Assembly: GCA_937926875.1 (NCBI GenBank)
Contig: CALBAX010000039.1
Coordinates: forward strand, 29,126 to 93,125
Length of the DNA: 64,000 bases
DNA from: an uncultured Desulfovibrio sp.
GTDB lineage: Bacteria > Desulfobacterota > Desulfovibrionia > Desulfovibrionales > Desulfovibrionaceae
Direction: 5' to 3'
In this document: piece by piece, positions 1 to 7,400 of the stretch
Layout of the letters: every line of letters begins with the position of its first letter
How positions within the stretch are numbered: position 1 is the first letter of the stretch
Position numbers and translations under genes: made by a program
The notes under the pieces: model-generated
What the model saw: the letters and a program-made list of their open reading frames with translations, nothing else
Database searches by the model: none
What the model was told of the DNA's origin: nothing

Positions 1-1604
1 AAAAGATCGCCCACAAGCTCACGGCCCTGGGCCTGGATCCCAGCAAGCCGCCGCAGACCAAGTTCAAGCAGTTCGAGGCCCCGGTGCTGGACAGCCTGCT
101 GGAAGACCTGCCCGGCGCCCGCACGGACTCCTTCTGGAACAACCTGCGCGAGAAGATCCGCTCCTTCCGCGAGGTGCGGCCCGTACCGCCGCCCAAGGCG
201 CTGCAGGCCAATCTGCGCAGTTACCAGCTGCAGGGCCTGTCCTATCTCAACTTCCTGTCGGAATACGGCTTCGGCGGCATCCTGGCCGACGAGATGGGCC
301 TGGGCAAGACCGTGCAGACCCTGGCCTTCATCCAGCATATGGTGGAAAGCCGCTTCGAGGGCCCCAACCTCATCGTGGTGCCCACCTCGGTGCTGCCCAA
401 CTGGGAACGCGAAGCGGAAAAGTTCGTGCCCGGCCTGCGCCGCCTGACCATCTACGGCACGCGCCGCGAGGGCATGTTCAAACACATCGCGGAATCGGAC
501 CTCATCATCACCACCTATGCCCTGCTGCGGCGTGACCTGGAGGAGATGGAGAAGTACGAGTTCAACACCGTCATCCTGGACGAGGCCCAGAACATCAAGA
601 ACCCCAACACCATCACGGCCCGCGCCGTGCGCCGCATCAATGCCCGCATGCGCCTGTGCCTGTCCGGTACGCCCATCGAGAACAACCTCTTCGAGCTCTG
701 GAGCCTGTTCGAGTTCCTGATGCCCGGCTTCCTCGGTTCGCAGCATGCCTTCCAGCGCGGCATCGTCAAGCCCATCAAGGATGGCGACGCCGAGACCCTG
801 GATTACCTGCGTACCCGCGTGCGGCCCTTCATTTTGCGCCGTACCAAGGCCGAAGTGGCCAAGGACCTGCCGCCCAAGGTGGAGAGCGTCACCTGCTGCG
901 CGCTGGAAGAGGCGCAGGCCGAGCTCTACGCCGCCCTGGCCCGCAAGCTGCGCGCCCAGGTGCTGGCCGACGTGGACGAAAAGGGCCTGGCCAAGAGCCA
1001 GATGTCCATTCTGGACGCCCTGCTCAAGCTGCGCCAGATCTGCTGCCATCCGCGCCTGCTCAAGATCGACCTGCCCGGCTTCTCCAACAACCTGCCTTCC
1101 GGCAAGTTCGACGCCTTCAAGGACATGGTCATGGAGATCGTGGAAGGCGGCCACAAGGTGCTGGTCTTCTCGCAGTTCGTGCAGATGCTCCAGATCATCC
1201 GCCAGTGGCTGGAGTTCTCGCAGATCCCCTTCTGCTATCTGGACGGCGCCAGCAAGGACCGCTTCGAACAGGTGGACCGCTTCAACAACAGCCCGGACAT
1301 CCCCATCTTCCTCATCTCGCTCAAGGCGGGCGGCACGGGCCTGAACCTGACCAGCGCGGACTACGTCATCCACTACGACCCGTGGTGGAACCCCGCCGTG
1401 GAAAGCCAGGCCACGGACCGTACCCACCGCATCGGCCAGACGCGGCAGGTGTTCTCCTACAAGCTCATCTGCCAGAACACGGTGGAAGAGAAGATCCTCA
1501 AGCTGCAGGAAGCCAAGCGTGGCGTGGCCGAGGCCATCATCCCCGGCCAGGATACCTGGAAGTCCCTGACACGCGAGGATCTGGAGATGCTCTTCGAAGT
1601 CTAG
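1..1604 (+). CDS. SNF2-family DNA helicase/ATPase, C-terminal part (5' end outside window)
   Basis: The frame is open from the first bases (codons in phase with position 3), so the true start lies upstream; about 533 residues are visible. Superfamily 2 SNF2 motifs are in order: Walker A in DEMGLGKT (nt 288-311), the DEAQ box (579-590), SGTPIENN (~661-684), and the C-terminal helicase lobe with GGTGLNL and the ATDRTHRIGQ arginine-finger motif (~1330-1440). Members are ATP-driven double-stranded DNA translocases that remodel protein-DNA complexes; bacterial ones are often RapA-like or carry an N-terminal SWIM zinc domain, which cannot be judged here. It ends at TAG 1602-1604 and is followed by a strong terminator, so it is the last gene of its transcript. 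The family call is secure; the cellular role is unknown. Confidence 0.93.
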   Translation, partial: KIAHKLTALGLDPSKPPQTKFKQFEAPVLDSLLEDLPGARTDSFWNNLREKIRSFREVRPVPPPKALQANLRSYQLQGLSYLNFLSEYGFGGILADEMGLGKTVQTLAFIQHMVESRFEGPNLIVVPTSVLPNWEREAEKFVPGLRRLTIYGTRREGMFKHIAESDLIITTYALLRRDLEEMEKYEFNTVILDEAQNIKNPNTITARAVRRINARMRLCLSGTPIENNLFELWSLFEFLMPGFLGSQHAFQRGIVKPIKDGDAETLDYLRTRVRPFILRRTKAEVAKDLPPKVESVTCCALEEAQAELYAALARKLRAQVLADVDEKGLAKSQMSILDALLKLRQICCHPRLLKIDLPGFSNNLPSGKFDAFKDMVMEIVEGGHKVLVFSQFVQMLQIIRQWLEFSQIPFCYLDGASKDRFEQVDRFNNSPDIPIFLISLKAGGTGLNLTSADYVIHYDPWWNPAVESQATDRTHRIGQTRQVFSYKLICQNTVEEKILKLQEAKRGVAEAIIPGQDTWKSLTREDLEMLFEV

Positions 1605-1633
1605 GCGATACAGCAGCCAGCAGCGTCACCACA

Positions 1634-1681
1634 CGGCGCGGAAGCAGGGCCCTGCCAGGTTTCCGCGCCGTTTCCTGTTTT
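1634..1681 (+). terminator. Rho-independent terminator after the SNF2 gene
   Basis: A perfect 10-bp stem, CGGCGCGGAA (1634-1643) with TTCCGCGCCG (1661-1670), is followed by the T-rich tract TTTCCTGTTTT. It lies 30 bp past the SNF2 stop codon. The remaining bases up to 1976 show no other convincing gene or signal. Confidence 0.75.
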
Positions 1682-1976
1682 CGGGAAGAACCTGCCTTCC
1701 GCACGATCAGGAGCGCACGGCAATGCGTTGCCGAAGGTGCAGCCTTTTCCCCGGCAGCCCCCATCCCGGAGGGGCGCGACCTCATTCAGCCCCCCTGCCG
1801 CAGCCATCCCCGTCCATCCTGTCCCCCATGGCAGACGCCCTCGTGATGGCGGCTGCCCCCCTTGCGCGCCTGTTTCGGTAAGGCTATGCTCCAAGCAGCC
1901 TCCGGGCCCGTCATCCCTGCCTTTCCGGCCCGGGGACGCCTCTTTTTCCGGCAGGCCCCTGCCAAGGAGACGCCGC

Positions 1977-3680
1977 ATGGACGAAGCTGCCCCCACCACG
2001 CCCCGCACCCTGCTCTGGCGCGGCACACGCTGCCTGCGCAATGATTCCCCCGCCCTGCGCCCCTGCGGGCTCCGCCGCCTCTGCCGGCTATTCGGCATCG
2101 ACCTGGCCGCCCGCCAGCGGGAAACCGATCTGGTCCTGTCCATCTTCGCCGGGCTGGCTCCCCGGCACGGTCTGGACAGGGAGCTGGCCCCTCTGGCCGT
2201 GCTGGCCCATACCCTGGTGGAGCTGGGGGACGGGACGCCCGATGCGGGCGAGATCCTGCTCACCCACCCTCTCAAGCGCCTCGATGCCGCCGGCAACCGG
2301 CTGCTGGCCATGGTCCTGACCCTGCTCACCGTGGGCAAGGGCCGTACGGACAAGGTGGAGCCCCTGTTGACCGCCATGGGCTGCGCCACCGACGATCCCC
2401 GGCGGCGTATCGCCGTCGTGCTGGCGGCCATCGTGCAGGTGGCCCGTTTCGCCCTGCGCTTCGATCCGCTGGAGATCCGCCTGCCCGGCGAGCCTCCTGT
2501 CCTCTTCCTCATCCGGGTGCGCACGCCCCTGCGCCTGCGCAAGCAGCTGGTCATCCACGCGCCGCTCTGGGCACGCCTGTTCGGCAAGTCATCCCTGGAA
2601 TGGTTCTGGACCTTCGACGCCGCTGCCGACGCGCCGGTCCCGGCTCCGGCCCCGCCTTCCGGGCAATTGTTCAGCAGCCATTTCAGCGCCTATCTGCAAA
2701 GGCAGGCACGGGCCCTGCATGAGCTGGCCCGCAGCGACAGCGCCCTGGACGAGGAGCCCATCCACGACGCCCGCGTCATCCTGCGCAGCCTGCTTTCCGT
2801 CTTCGGCAGCCTGAAGCCGCACCTGCGCAAGGACTGGCTGGCCTCTGTGGAAGCCGACCTGCGCACGGCCCGCAAGCTGCTGGGCGGTGTGCGGGACACG
2901 GATGTGCTTTTGGGCCACATCAGGGACTATGTCCTGCGCCCTGTCCCCGCCGGCGCTCCCGAAACCGCGGGAAGCGACCCGGCCCCGGAAGGAGCCGCGC
3001 CCCTTTTCCGGCCGGAGGATCTGCCCGCCGGTCTGCGCAGCCTGTACGCCGCCCTGCAGAAGGAACGCGCCGCGGCCCTTTCCCGCGCCGCGGCCCATTA
3101 TGCCTCGGACGCCTACCGGGAGCTGCTGCACAAGCTGGACGGCAATGCCGCGGCCCAGACCTGCCGCTCCGTGCTGGACCGTCGCGGCCGCGCCCGGCCC
3201 ATGCTGCTGGCAGACATCATGGCTGCCGGTGTGGATCGGGCCACGCGCGACCTCCTTGCCCATGACCGCTGGACGCACGGGCACCTGATCCCCGAAGAGC
3301 TGCTGCACAACATGCGTATCGCTTTCAAGCAGCTGCGCTATCTGATGGCCTTTTTCGGCAGCCAGGGCGGCCGGAACGGCGAGCGCCTGATCCGTCTGTG
3401 CCGCCGCTGTCAGGAGAGCCTCGGACAGATGCACGACAACGCCGTGGCCGCGGCCACGGCCCTGCGCCATCTGCAGCGCATGCCGGAAGCCCGGCAGCAT
3501 ACGGAAGATGCCAGCGGCCTGGAGGAATACGCCCGCTGGTGCGAAGACGAGATGCACCGCCATGCCATGGCCTTCCTGGCGGACTGGACGGAAAACGGCC
3601 GGGACGATCTCTGCCGCCTGACCCGCAAGCTCTCCCCGTCAGCAGGTGATCCGCTTCCCCTGCTCCGCCCCGCCGACTAG
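1977..3680 (+). CDS. CHAD-domain protein with N-terminal HD-like (Ppx C-terminal-like) region
   Basis: A 567-residue protein. I chose ATG 1977 because AAGGAG sits at 1964-1969; the frame stays open further upstream but without a comparable ribosome site. The C-terminal ~330 residues (from about residue 230) form a CHAD domain: helical, rich in Arg/Lys and with spaced conserved His, for example IHDARVILRSL and LLHNMRIAFKQLRYL. CHAD domains bind inorganic polyphosphate. The first ~220 residues, with LVLSIFAGLAPRHGLDREL and a later LFLIRVRTPLRLRKQ, look like the HD-type helical domain at the C terminus of exopolyphosphatases, without the Ppx ATPase lobes; that reading is from memory of the family and is weaker than the CHAD call. 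No signal peptide. The gene stands alone, convergent with dgt. A polyphosphate-binding or granule role is inferred. Confidence 0.8.
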   Translation: MDEAAPTTPRTLLWRGTRCLRNDSPALRPCGLRRLCRLFGIDLAARQRETDLVLSIFAGLAPRHGLDRELAPLAVLAHTLVELGDGTPDAGEILLTHPLKRLDAAGNRLLAMVLTLLTVGKGRTDKVEPLLTAMGCATDDPRRRIAVVLAAIVQVARFALRFDPLEIRLPGEPPVLFLIRVRTPLRLRKQLVIHAPLWARLFGKSSLEWFWTFDAAADAPVPAPAPPSGQLFSSHFSAYLQRQARALHELARSDSALDEEPIHDARVILRSLLSVFGSLKPHLRKDWLASVEADLRTARKLLGGVRDTDVLLGHIRDYVLRPVPAGAPETAGSDPAPEGAAPLFRPEDLPAGLRSLYAALQKERAAALSRAAAHYASDAYRELLHKLDGNAAAQTCRSVLDRRGRARPMLLADIMAAGVDRATRDLLAHDRWTHGHLIPEELLHNMRIAFKQLRYLMAFFGSQGGRNGERLIRLCRRCQESLGQMHDNAVAAATALRHLQRMPEARQHTEDASGLEEYARWCEDEMHRHAMAFLADWTENGRDDLCRLTRKLSPSAGDPLPLLRPAD

Positions 3681-3740
3681 ACGAGGGCTCCCGGACGCGC
3701 CAACGCGCCGGGACGTATGGCAACGGCCGGCAGCCCTCAT

Positions 3741-3764
3741 AAAAAAGCGCCCTTTTCAGGGCGC
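3741..3764 (-). terminator. Terminator of dgt
   Basis: Read on the minus strand, GCGCCC-TGAAAA-GGGCGC is followed by TTTTTT (complement of 3741-3746). It lies between the convergent CHAD gene and dgt, ~85 bp past the dgt stop. Confidence 0.75.
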
Positions 3765-3847
3765 AACAGCAGGGCACCGGCAGGGCGGGACATCGGGTCC
3801 CTGCCCTCCGGCTCCCGGGGCCTTGGCCCCACTACAGGATGCCGCCG

Positions 3848-5191
3848 CTAGCAGGACGTGCCCAAAAACTGGGTGGACACGAAGCTGGCGTACTGGTCGG
3901 TCATGCCGGTGATGAAGTCCAGCACCCGCAGATAGGAGACATACAGGTCATCCTCCCGGCGCGGCGCATGCCCGCCCATGAGCTGCAGGGCCTGCTGCTC
4001 CTTGTAGGTGAGCCGTCCGGGATCGCAGATGCGGCGGTGACAGGCCGGGATGAAGGTATCCAGCAGGCGCTTGTAGACGCTGTAGGAGCCGATCTCCAGC
4101 GCCGTCTTGTGGCTGTTCTTGAGGATGCGCCCGTTGAAGATCTCTTTTGCACTGGCCATGTAGGCCCGCACGTCTTCCGGCGCCATGTCCATGAGCGGGC
4201 CTTCGAATTCCCGGCGCATGATGCGCTCGTACTGGGCGGCGAAGGTCTCGAACAGGCTCGCGGTCACATGGCCGATGACGCGGGCCCGCACATACCCGGC
4301 CCTCTCCCGGTCGGAGCCCATATCGTCCATCCGCTGCGGATCGAGCTTCAGGCTGGGGGCCAGGGGCTCCACCACCTTCAGGATGTCCGCCAGGGTGATG
4401 ATGTCCAGCTCACGGGCGTCTTCCATGTCCACGATGCGGTAACAGGTGTCGTCGGCCGCTTCGGCCAGCAGGGAGAGCGGATGCCGGGCAAAGTCGCCCC
4501 GGCGTGTCTTCAGGCCCAGGGCGCGGAACACGTCCTCGAAAATGGCGGCCTCGGCCTGATAATAATTGAACTTGCATTTGCCGCCCCGTGCACGGGACTG
4601 CCAGGAATCCCACGGATATTTGACCATGCTGGCCAGCGTGGGATAGGTGAGCCGGAACCCGCCCTGATCGCGGTTGTTCTCCACCACGTTGACCACCCGG
4701 AAGCCCTGGGCGTTGCCGTCGAAGCAGCGGAAGTCGCTCTGCTGCGTCTCCTCCAGCGCGTTCACATAGACGTGGTTGGCCGGGTCCCCGAACCAGTCGC
4801 GGATGGCGAACTCGCCCGCATGGCCGAAAGGCGGATTGCCGATGTCGTGGGCCAGGCAGGCGGCTTCGAGGATCTGGCCGGGGAATTCCGGCGCGGCGTA
4901 GTCCGGCAGCTCGCCCCGGTGACGCAGGAAGTAGCCCGCCATGGCTCCCAGCGAACGCCCCACGCTGCTGACCTCCAGCGAATGGCTGAGGCGCGTGTGG
5001 ATGTGGTCGTTGCGCACCAGCGGATGCACCTGCGTCTTGCGCGCCAGACGCCGGAACGAACTGGAATAGATGATGCGGTCCCTGTCCTGCAAAAACGGGC
5101 TGCGGGCCGGGTCCAGCTTTTTGAAATCCACGCCGCTGCCCCCGTAGCGCAGGGGAAGAAGCAGTTTGCGCCACTGTTCCTGAAAATTCAT
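3848..5191 (-). CDS. dgt: Deoxyguanosinetriphosphate triphosphohydrolase-like protein
   Basis: A 447-residue HD-superfamily dNTP triphosphohydrolase, which cleaves dGTP (or other dNTPs) to the nucleoside and tripolyphosphate and so tunes the dNTP pool. The metal-binding HD signature is present: HTRLSHSLEV (H65-H70 region), then LAHDIGNPPFGHAGE with H115-D116. The family N-terminal motif RSPFLQDRDRIIYSSSFRRL is seen around residues 30-49. The start at 5191 (MNFQEQW) is preceded by GGGAGGT at good spacing; the longer frame to 5248 lacks such support. Length fits the ~440-residue type of dGTPase-like proteins. It is monocistronic, with its own terminator and convergent with the CHAD gene. Substrate preference cannot be read from sequence. 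Confidence 0.93.
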   Translation of the reverse strand: MNFQEQWRKLLLPLRYGGSGVDFKKLDPARSPFLQDRDRIIYSSSFRRLARKTQVHPLVRNDHIHTRLSHSLEVSSVGRSLGAMAGYFLRHRGELPDYAAPEFPGQILEAACLAHDIGNPPFGHAGEFAIRDWFGDPANHVYVNALEETQQSDFRCFDGNAQGFRVVNVVENNRDQGGFRLTYPTLASMVKYPWDSWQSRARGGKCKFNYYQAEAAIFEDVFRALGLKTRRGDFARHPLSLLAEAADDTCYRIVDMEDARELDIITLADILKVVEPLAPSLKLDPQRMDDMGSDRERAGYVRARVIGHVTASLFETFAAQYERIMRREFEGPLMDMAPEDVRAYMASAKEIFNGRILKNSHKTALEIGSYSVYKRLLDTFIPACHRRICDPGRLTYKEQQALQLMGGHAPRREDDLYVSYLRVLDFITGMTDQYASFVSTQFLGTSC

Positions 5192-5413
5192 GGGACCTCC
5201 CGCGTGCCTGAACGGTAACAACATGCCAGTACGTACAGAATCTGCCACGCCTGGATGCGGAACACAAGAGCGGACGGGGCATGGCGGACATGCCGCACGC
5301 GCTTCACCCGGGACAAGGAAGGGGTCCCGGCCGGTACTTCAGCGTCAGACCGGGACAGATAATGTGATCAGTGCCCCTGCCATACCGCATGGACCATGGC
5401 CGGGGAGTCCCCC

Positions 5414-5442
5414 TTGACGGACAGACGCTTGCCACCTATAAG
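5414..5442 (+). promoter_or_regulatory. Sigma70-type promoter of tRNA-Arg
   Basis: TTGACG (5414-5419), a 17-bp spacer and TATAAG (5437-5442), ending 8 bp before the tRNA 5' end. This is close to consensus and correctly placed for a stable-RNA gene. Confidence 0.75.
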
Positions 5443-5450
5443 GACAGCAC

Positions 5451-5527
5451 GCGCTCGTAGCTCAGGTGGATAGAGCAGGAGCCTTCTAAGCTCTTGGCCG
5501 GGGGTTCGAATCCTCCCGGGCGCGCCA
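5451..5527 (+). tRNA. tRNA-Arg(UCU)
   Basis: A full cloverleaf of 77 nt. The acceptor GCGCTCG pairs with CGGGCGC, followed by discriminator G and an encoded CCA (5525-5527). The D arm is GCTC..GAGC. The anticodon stem GGAGC/GCTCT encloses loop CTTCTAA (anticodon TCT, reads AGA). The T arm is GGGGG-TTCGAAT-CCTCC. The gene stands alone with promoter and terminator. The DNA after it becomes abruptly AT-rich, the usual picture of an integration site, but I found no second copy of the tRNA 3' end as an attachment repeat. Confidence 0.95.
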
Positions 5528-5538
5528 TGGAACGACCA

Positions 5539-5577
5539 GGTGGATACATGCATGACCGCGTGTATCCACCTTTTTTA
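5539..5577 (+). terminator. Terminator of tRNA-Arg
   Basis: A perfect 10-bp stem, GGTGGATACA (5539-5548) with TGTATCCACC (5561-5570), then TTTTTTA. Confidence 0.85.
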
Positions 5578-5815
5578 TTCCGCATAACGCAGAAGTAGAC
5601 ATTTTCCTGTGACCAACTTCCAGAATTTGCTTTTGGGGCAAAGATCCGCACATGCGGATGGAAGGGACAAGGAAAATCAAGCTGGAATTCCTATCCTTGT
5701 TTCTTAGATATCAACTTTTCATTACTGATTTCAATTTCAAGGGATAACTCTGCTCATTTCATACATAATGAACATTTTTTATGCCAAATGTACACACTAT
5801 GCATTTCCAACATCT

Positions 5816-6193
5816 CTATTTTACAAGGAACAACCTGTCTCCCTGTTCTTCTATACGATATTCACGAAGCTTGTTAAGTACATCGACTCCACCAGCTGAA
5901 ACTGCCATCATGACACACGTTGCAGCTGTAGTTGGCCCAAGTATAGCGGCAGCAGCTGTTGCAGAAATAGCTGAAATAGCTATTTTTTTAGCATCGTTAT
6001 CCTCTTTTGCAACCATATATGTAGTCGTTGCGGCAGCGATGGCAAGACACCCCAAACACACCGTCCATGCGATTTTTCCAGTCCCTTTGATCTTTATAAA
6101 AAAATCTTTAATTCCACATTCTACTTCTATATAGTCTACATTATTTTTGATTGCTTGTACAAGTTCCTTTTCATCTTTTACAACGCGCCCCAT
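5816..6193 (-). CDS. Unrecognised small membrane protein (125 aa) in AT-rich islet
   Basis: The start at 6193 is set by GGAGGAAATC directly upstream (the frame runs on to 6298 without such a site). Residues 1-40 are a charged, possibly beta-strand-rich head (DEKELVQAIKN, YIEVECGIKD, FFIKIKGTGK). Two hydrophobic segments follow: about 41-62 and an Ala/Gly/Thr-rich one at 72-102 (AISATAAAAILG, MMAVSAGGV). The tail 103-125 is charged. From memory the layout ELVQAI..YIEV..IKI..TGKIAW plus a small-residue membrane stretch resembles scattered uncharacterised proteins in accessory DNA; I cannot name a family or function. Base composition is far more AT-rich than the neighbours, suggesting horizontal gain. 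The 55-residue membrane-protein gene lies 157 bp upstream on the same strand and may be cotranscribed. Confidence 0.75.
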   Translation of the reverse strand: MGRVVKDEKELVQAIKNNVDYIEVECGIKDFFIKIKGTGKIAWTVCLGCLAIAAATTTYMVAKEDNDAKKIAISAISATAAAAILGPTTAATCVMMAVSAGGVDVLNKLREYRIEEQGDRLFLVK

Positions 6194-6350
6194 GATTTCC
6201 TCCGCTTTCCATAAATGGATCACAACGCCAGTTACTCTGGCATACCTTTCATTATCTTCATTATAGTTGATATATCCAGATTCGTAGAATGACAACAAAA
6301 ATTATTAGCAGAGTGGGAACGCCGATTTGATAGATCGTCTGTGGCCTCAA

Positions 6351-6518
6351 TCAATACAACAGGGCACGAGTACATGCCCAAGCAGAGATCAGCAGATACA
6401 CGACCAGCAATATCAGCTGAGCTTTCCAAAAACGCACGAATCCTCTAAAGAAATTACCTTGTCCAAGTATAAAGATGATCCCGAGGACAAGGACAACTGT
6501 TCCAAGCGTGAACGGCAT
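6351..6518 (-). CDS. Predicted 55-residue two-TM membrane protein
   Basis: A short frame found by reading the minus strand: ATG at 6518, TGA at 6351-6353. A strong purine-rich ribosome site (GGGGAGGGAAGAGT) precedes the ATG. The peptide has two hydrophobic helices, about residues 4-19 (LGTVVLVLGIIFIL) and 34-47 (QLILLVVYLLISAW), separated by a basic, aromatic linker (FFRGFVRFWK), the form of a hairpin membrane microprotein. The positive linker suggests an N-out/C-out or pore-like topology, which is inference. Overlapping frames on the same strand do not give membrane-like peptides. It lies just upstream of the 125-residue membrane protein gene in the same AT-rich islet. Function unknown; small toxin, immunity or regulatory subunit are all possible. 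Confidence 0.6.
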   Translation of the reverse strand: MPFTLGTVVLVLGIIFILGQGNFFRGFVRFWKAQLILLVVYLLISAWACTRALLY

Positions 6519-6560
6519 ACTCTTCCCTCCCCGCCATGCTTTCTCAGATTACGCCTGGTC

Positions 6561-6577
6561 ATTCCATAAAGTGGAAT
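6561..6577. promoter_or_regulatory. Inverted repeat upstream of the small membrane gene
   Basis: ATTCCA-TAAAG-TGGAAT, a 6-bp dyad about 43 bp upstream of the 55-residue gene. Its size and position suit an operator; the regulator is unknown. Confidence 0.3.
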
Positions 6578-6723
6578 TTGACCTGTTCACAGAAAGCTGA
6601 ACGGTGAGGAACACACATATGGAAAAGCTGGGGACTTCGACGCAAAAGGCCCGTTTTCAATGCCTTACTGTTTTAGCTGGATACACGGCCCGCCATTATC
6701 TTCCCCTGGATCATCCGGCATTT

Positions 6724-7170
6724 TCAAATGCATTCTTTCTCCAGCCGGTACAGGGTCAGGCCATGCGGCAGGGGCGTCTCTTCACTGACGGCATAGCCCA
6801 GCCACAACAGGGGCCGCAGGTCCGCGGCATCCCGCGCCGGGAACAGCAGTTCGCGCCGGGCCTCGGGCAACAGGCTTTCCATCTGCAACAGCAGCATGGT
6901 CTCCACATACTGCCCCTGCCATTGCGGATGCACCAGCAATTGGGCCAGATGCTGTCTGCCGTCCACTTCGCGCCCTCCAACGGCCCCCACCATGGTGCCA
7001 TCTTCCATCAGGGCCCGCAGCACCACGCCCTGGGCAAAAAAATCCTCCAGCGCATCCCCGGCCGTTTCGGGCAGGGGCTGCCCTTCCGGCAGCAGACGCG
7101 CCCGCACCATTTCCTGCAACTGTACAAGAGCGGCCAGATCTTCCCGGCCAGCCTTTTCAAGACGGATCAT
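6724..7170 (-). CDS. GNAT-type N-acetyltransferase fold protein
   Basis: A 148-residue protein starting at ATG 7170 with GGAGG 6 bp upstream (the frame extends to 7245 without support). The order of elements suits GNAT: N-terminal IRLEKAGREDLAALVQL, a central strand VGAVGG, then LAQLLVHPQWQGQ leading into a helix. This matches the acetyl-CoA binding motif A but in degenerate form (WQGQYV in place of QxxGxG/A). Substrate unknown. GC content is back to the level of the core chromosome, so the AT-rich islet ends just before its stop codon. It is divergent from folC, with ~230 bp between them. Moderately confident of the fold, not of activity. Confidence 0.65.
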   Translation of the reverse strand: MIRLEKAGREDLAALVQLQEMVRARLLPEGQPLPETAGDALEDFFAQGVVLRALMEDGTMVGAVGGREVDGRQHLAQLLVHPQWQGQYVETMLLLQMESLLPEARRELLFPARDAADLRPLLWLGYAVSEETPLPHGLTLYRLEKECI

Positions 7171-7400
7171 GCATAGCCTCCTTTTCGGAATGCAGCCTAA
7201 CAGGGGAATATGGCTGTCGCAAGCAGGCCGTCCTGTAATGGGCAAGAGAATGCCGCCCGATCCAGCAGGCTGCTGTTGCAGTCAGTACGCCACCCAGTCA
7301 CAGACATAAAATATTTTTCCGCACGGCCGTCCTGCCGTGAAACGTTTTTCCCCTCGGTACAAGCGCTGACAAGGACAGGGAATTGTGGCATGGTCGCGGC

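Noticed and set aside
5436..5680. Short minus-strand frames across tRNA-Arg
   Set aside because: They encode the familiar false peptide (AREDSNPRPRA type) made by reading tRNA genes in antisense.
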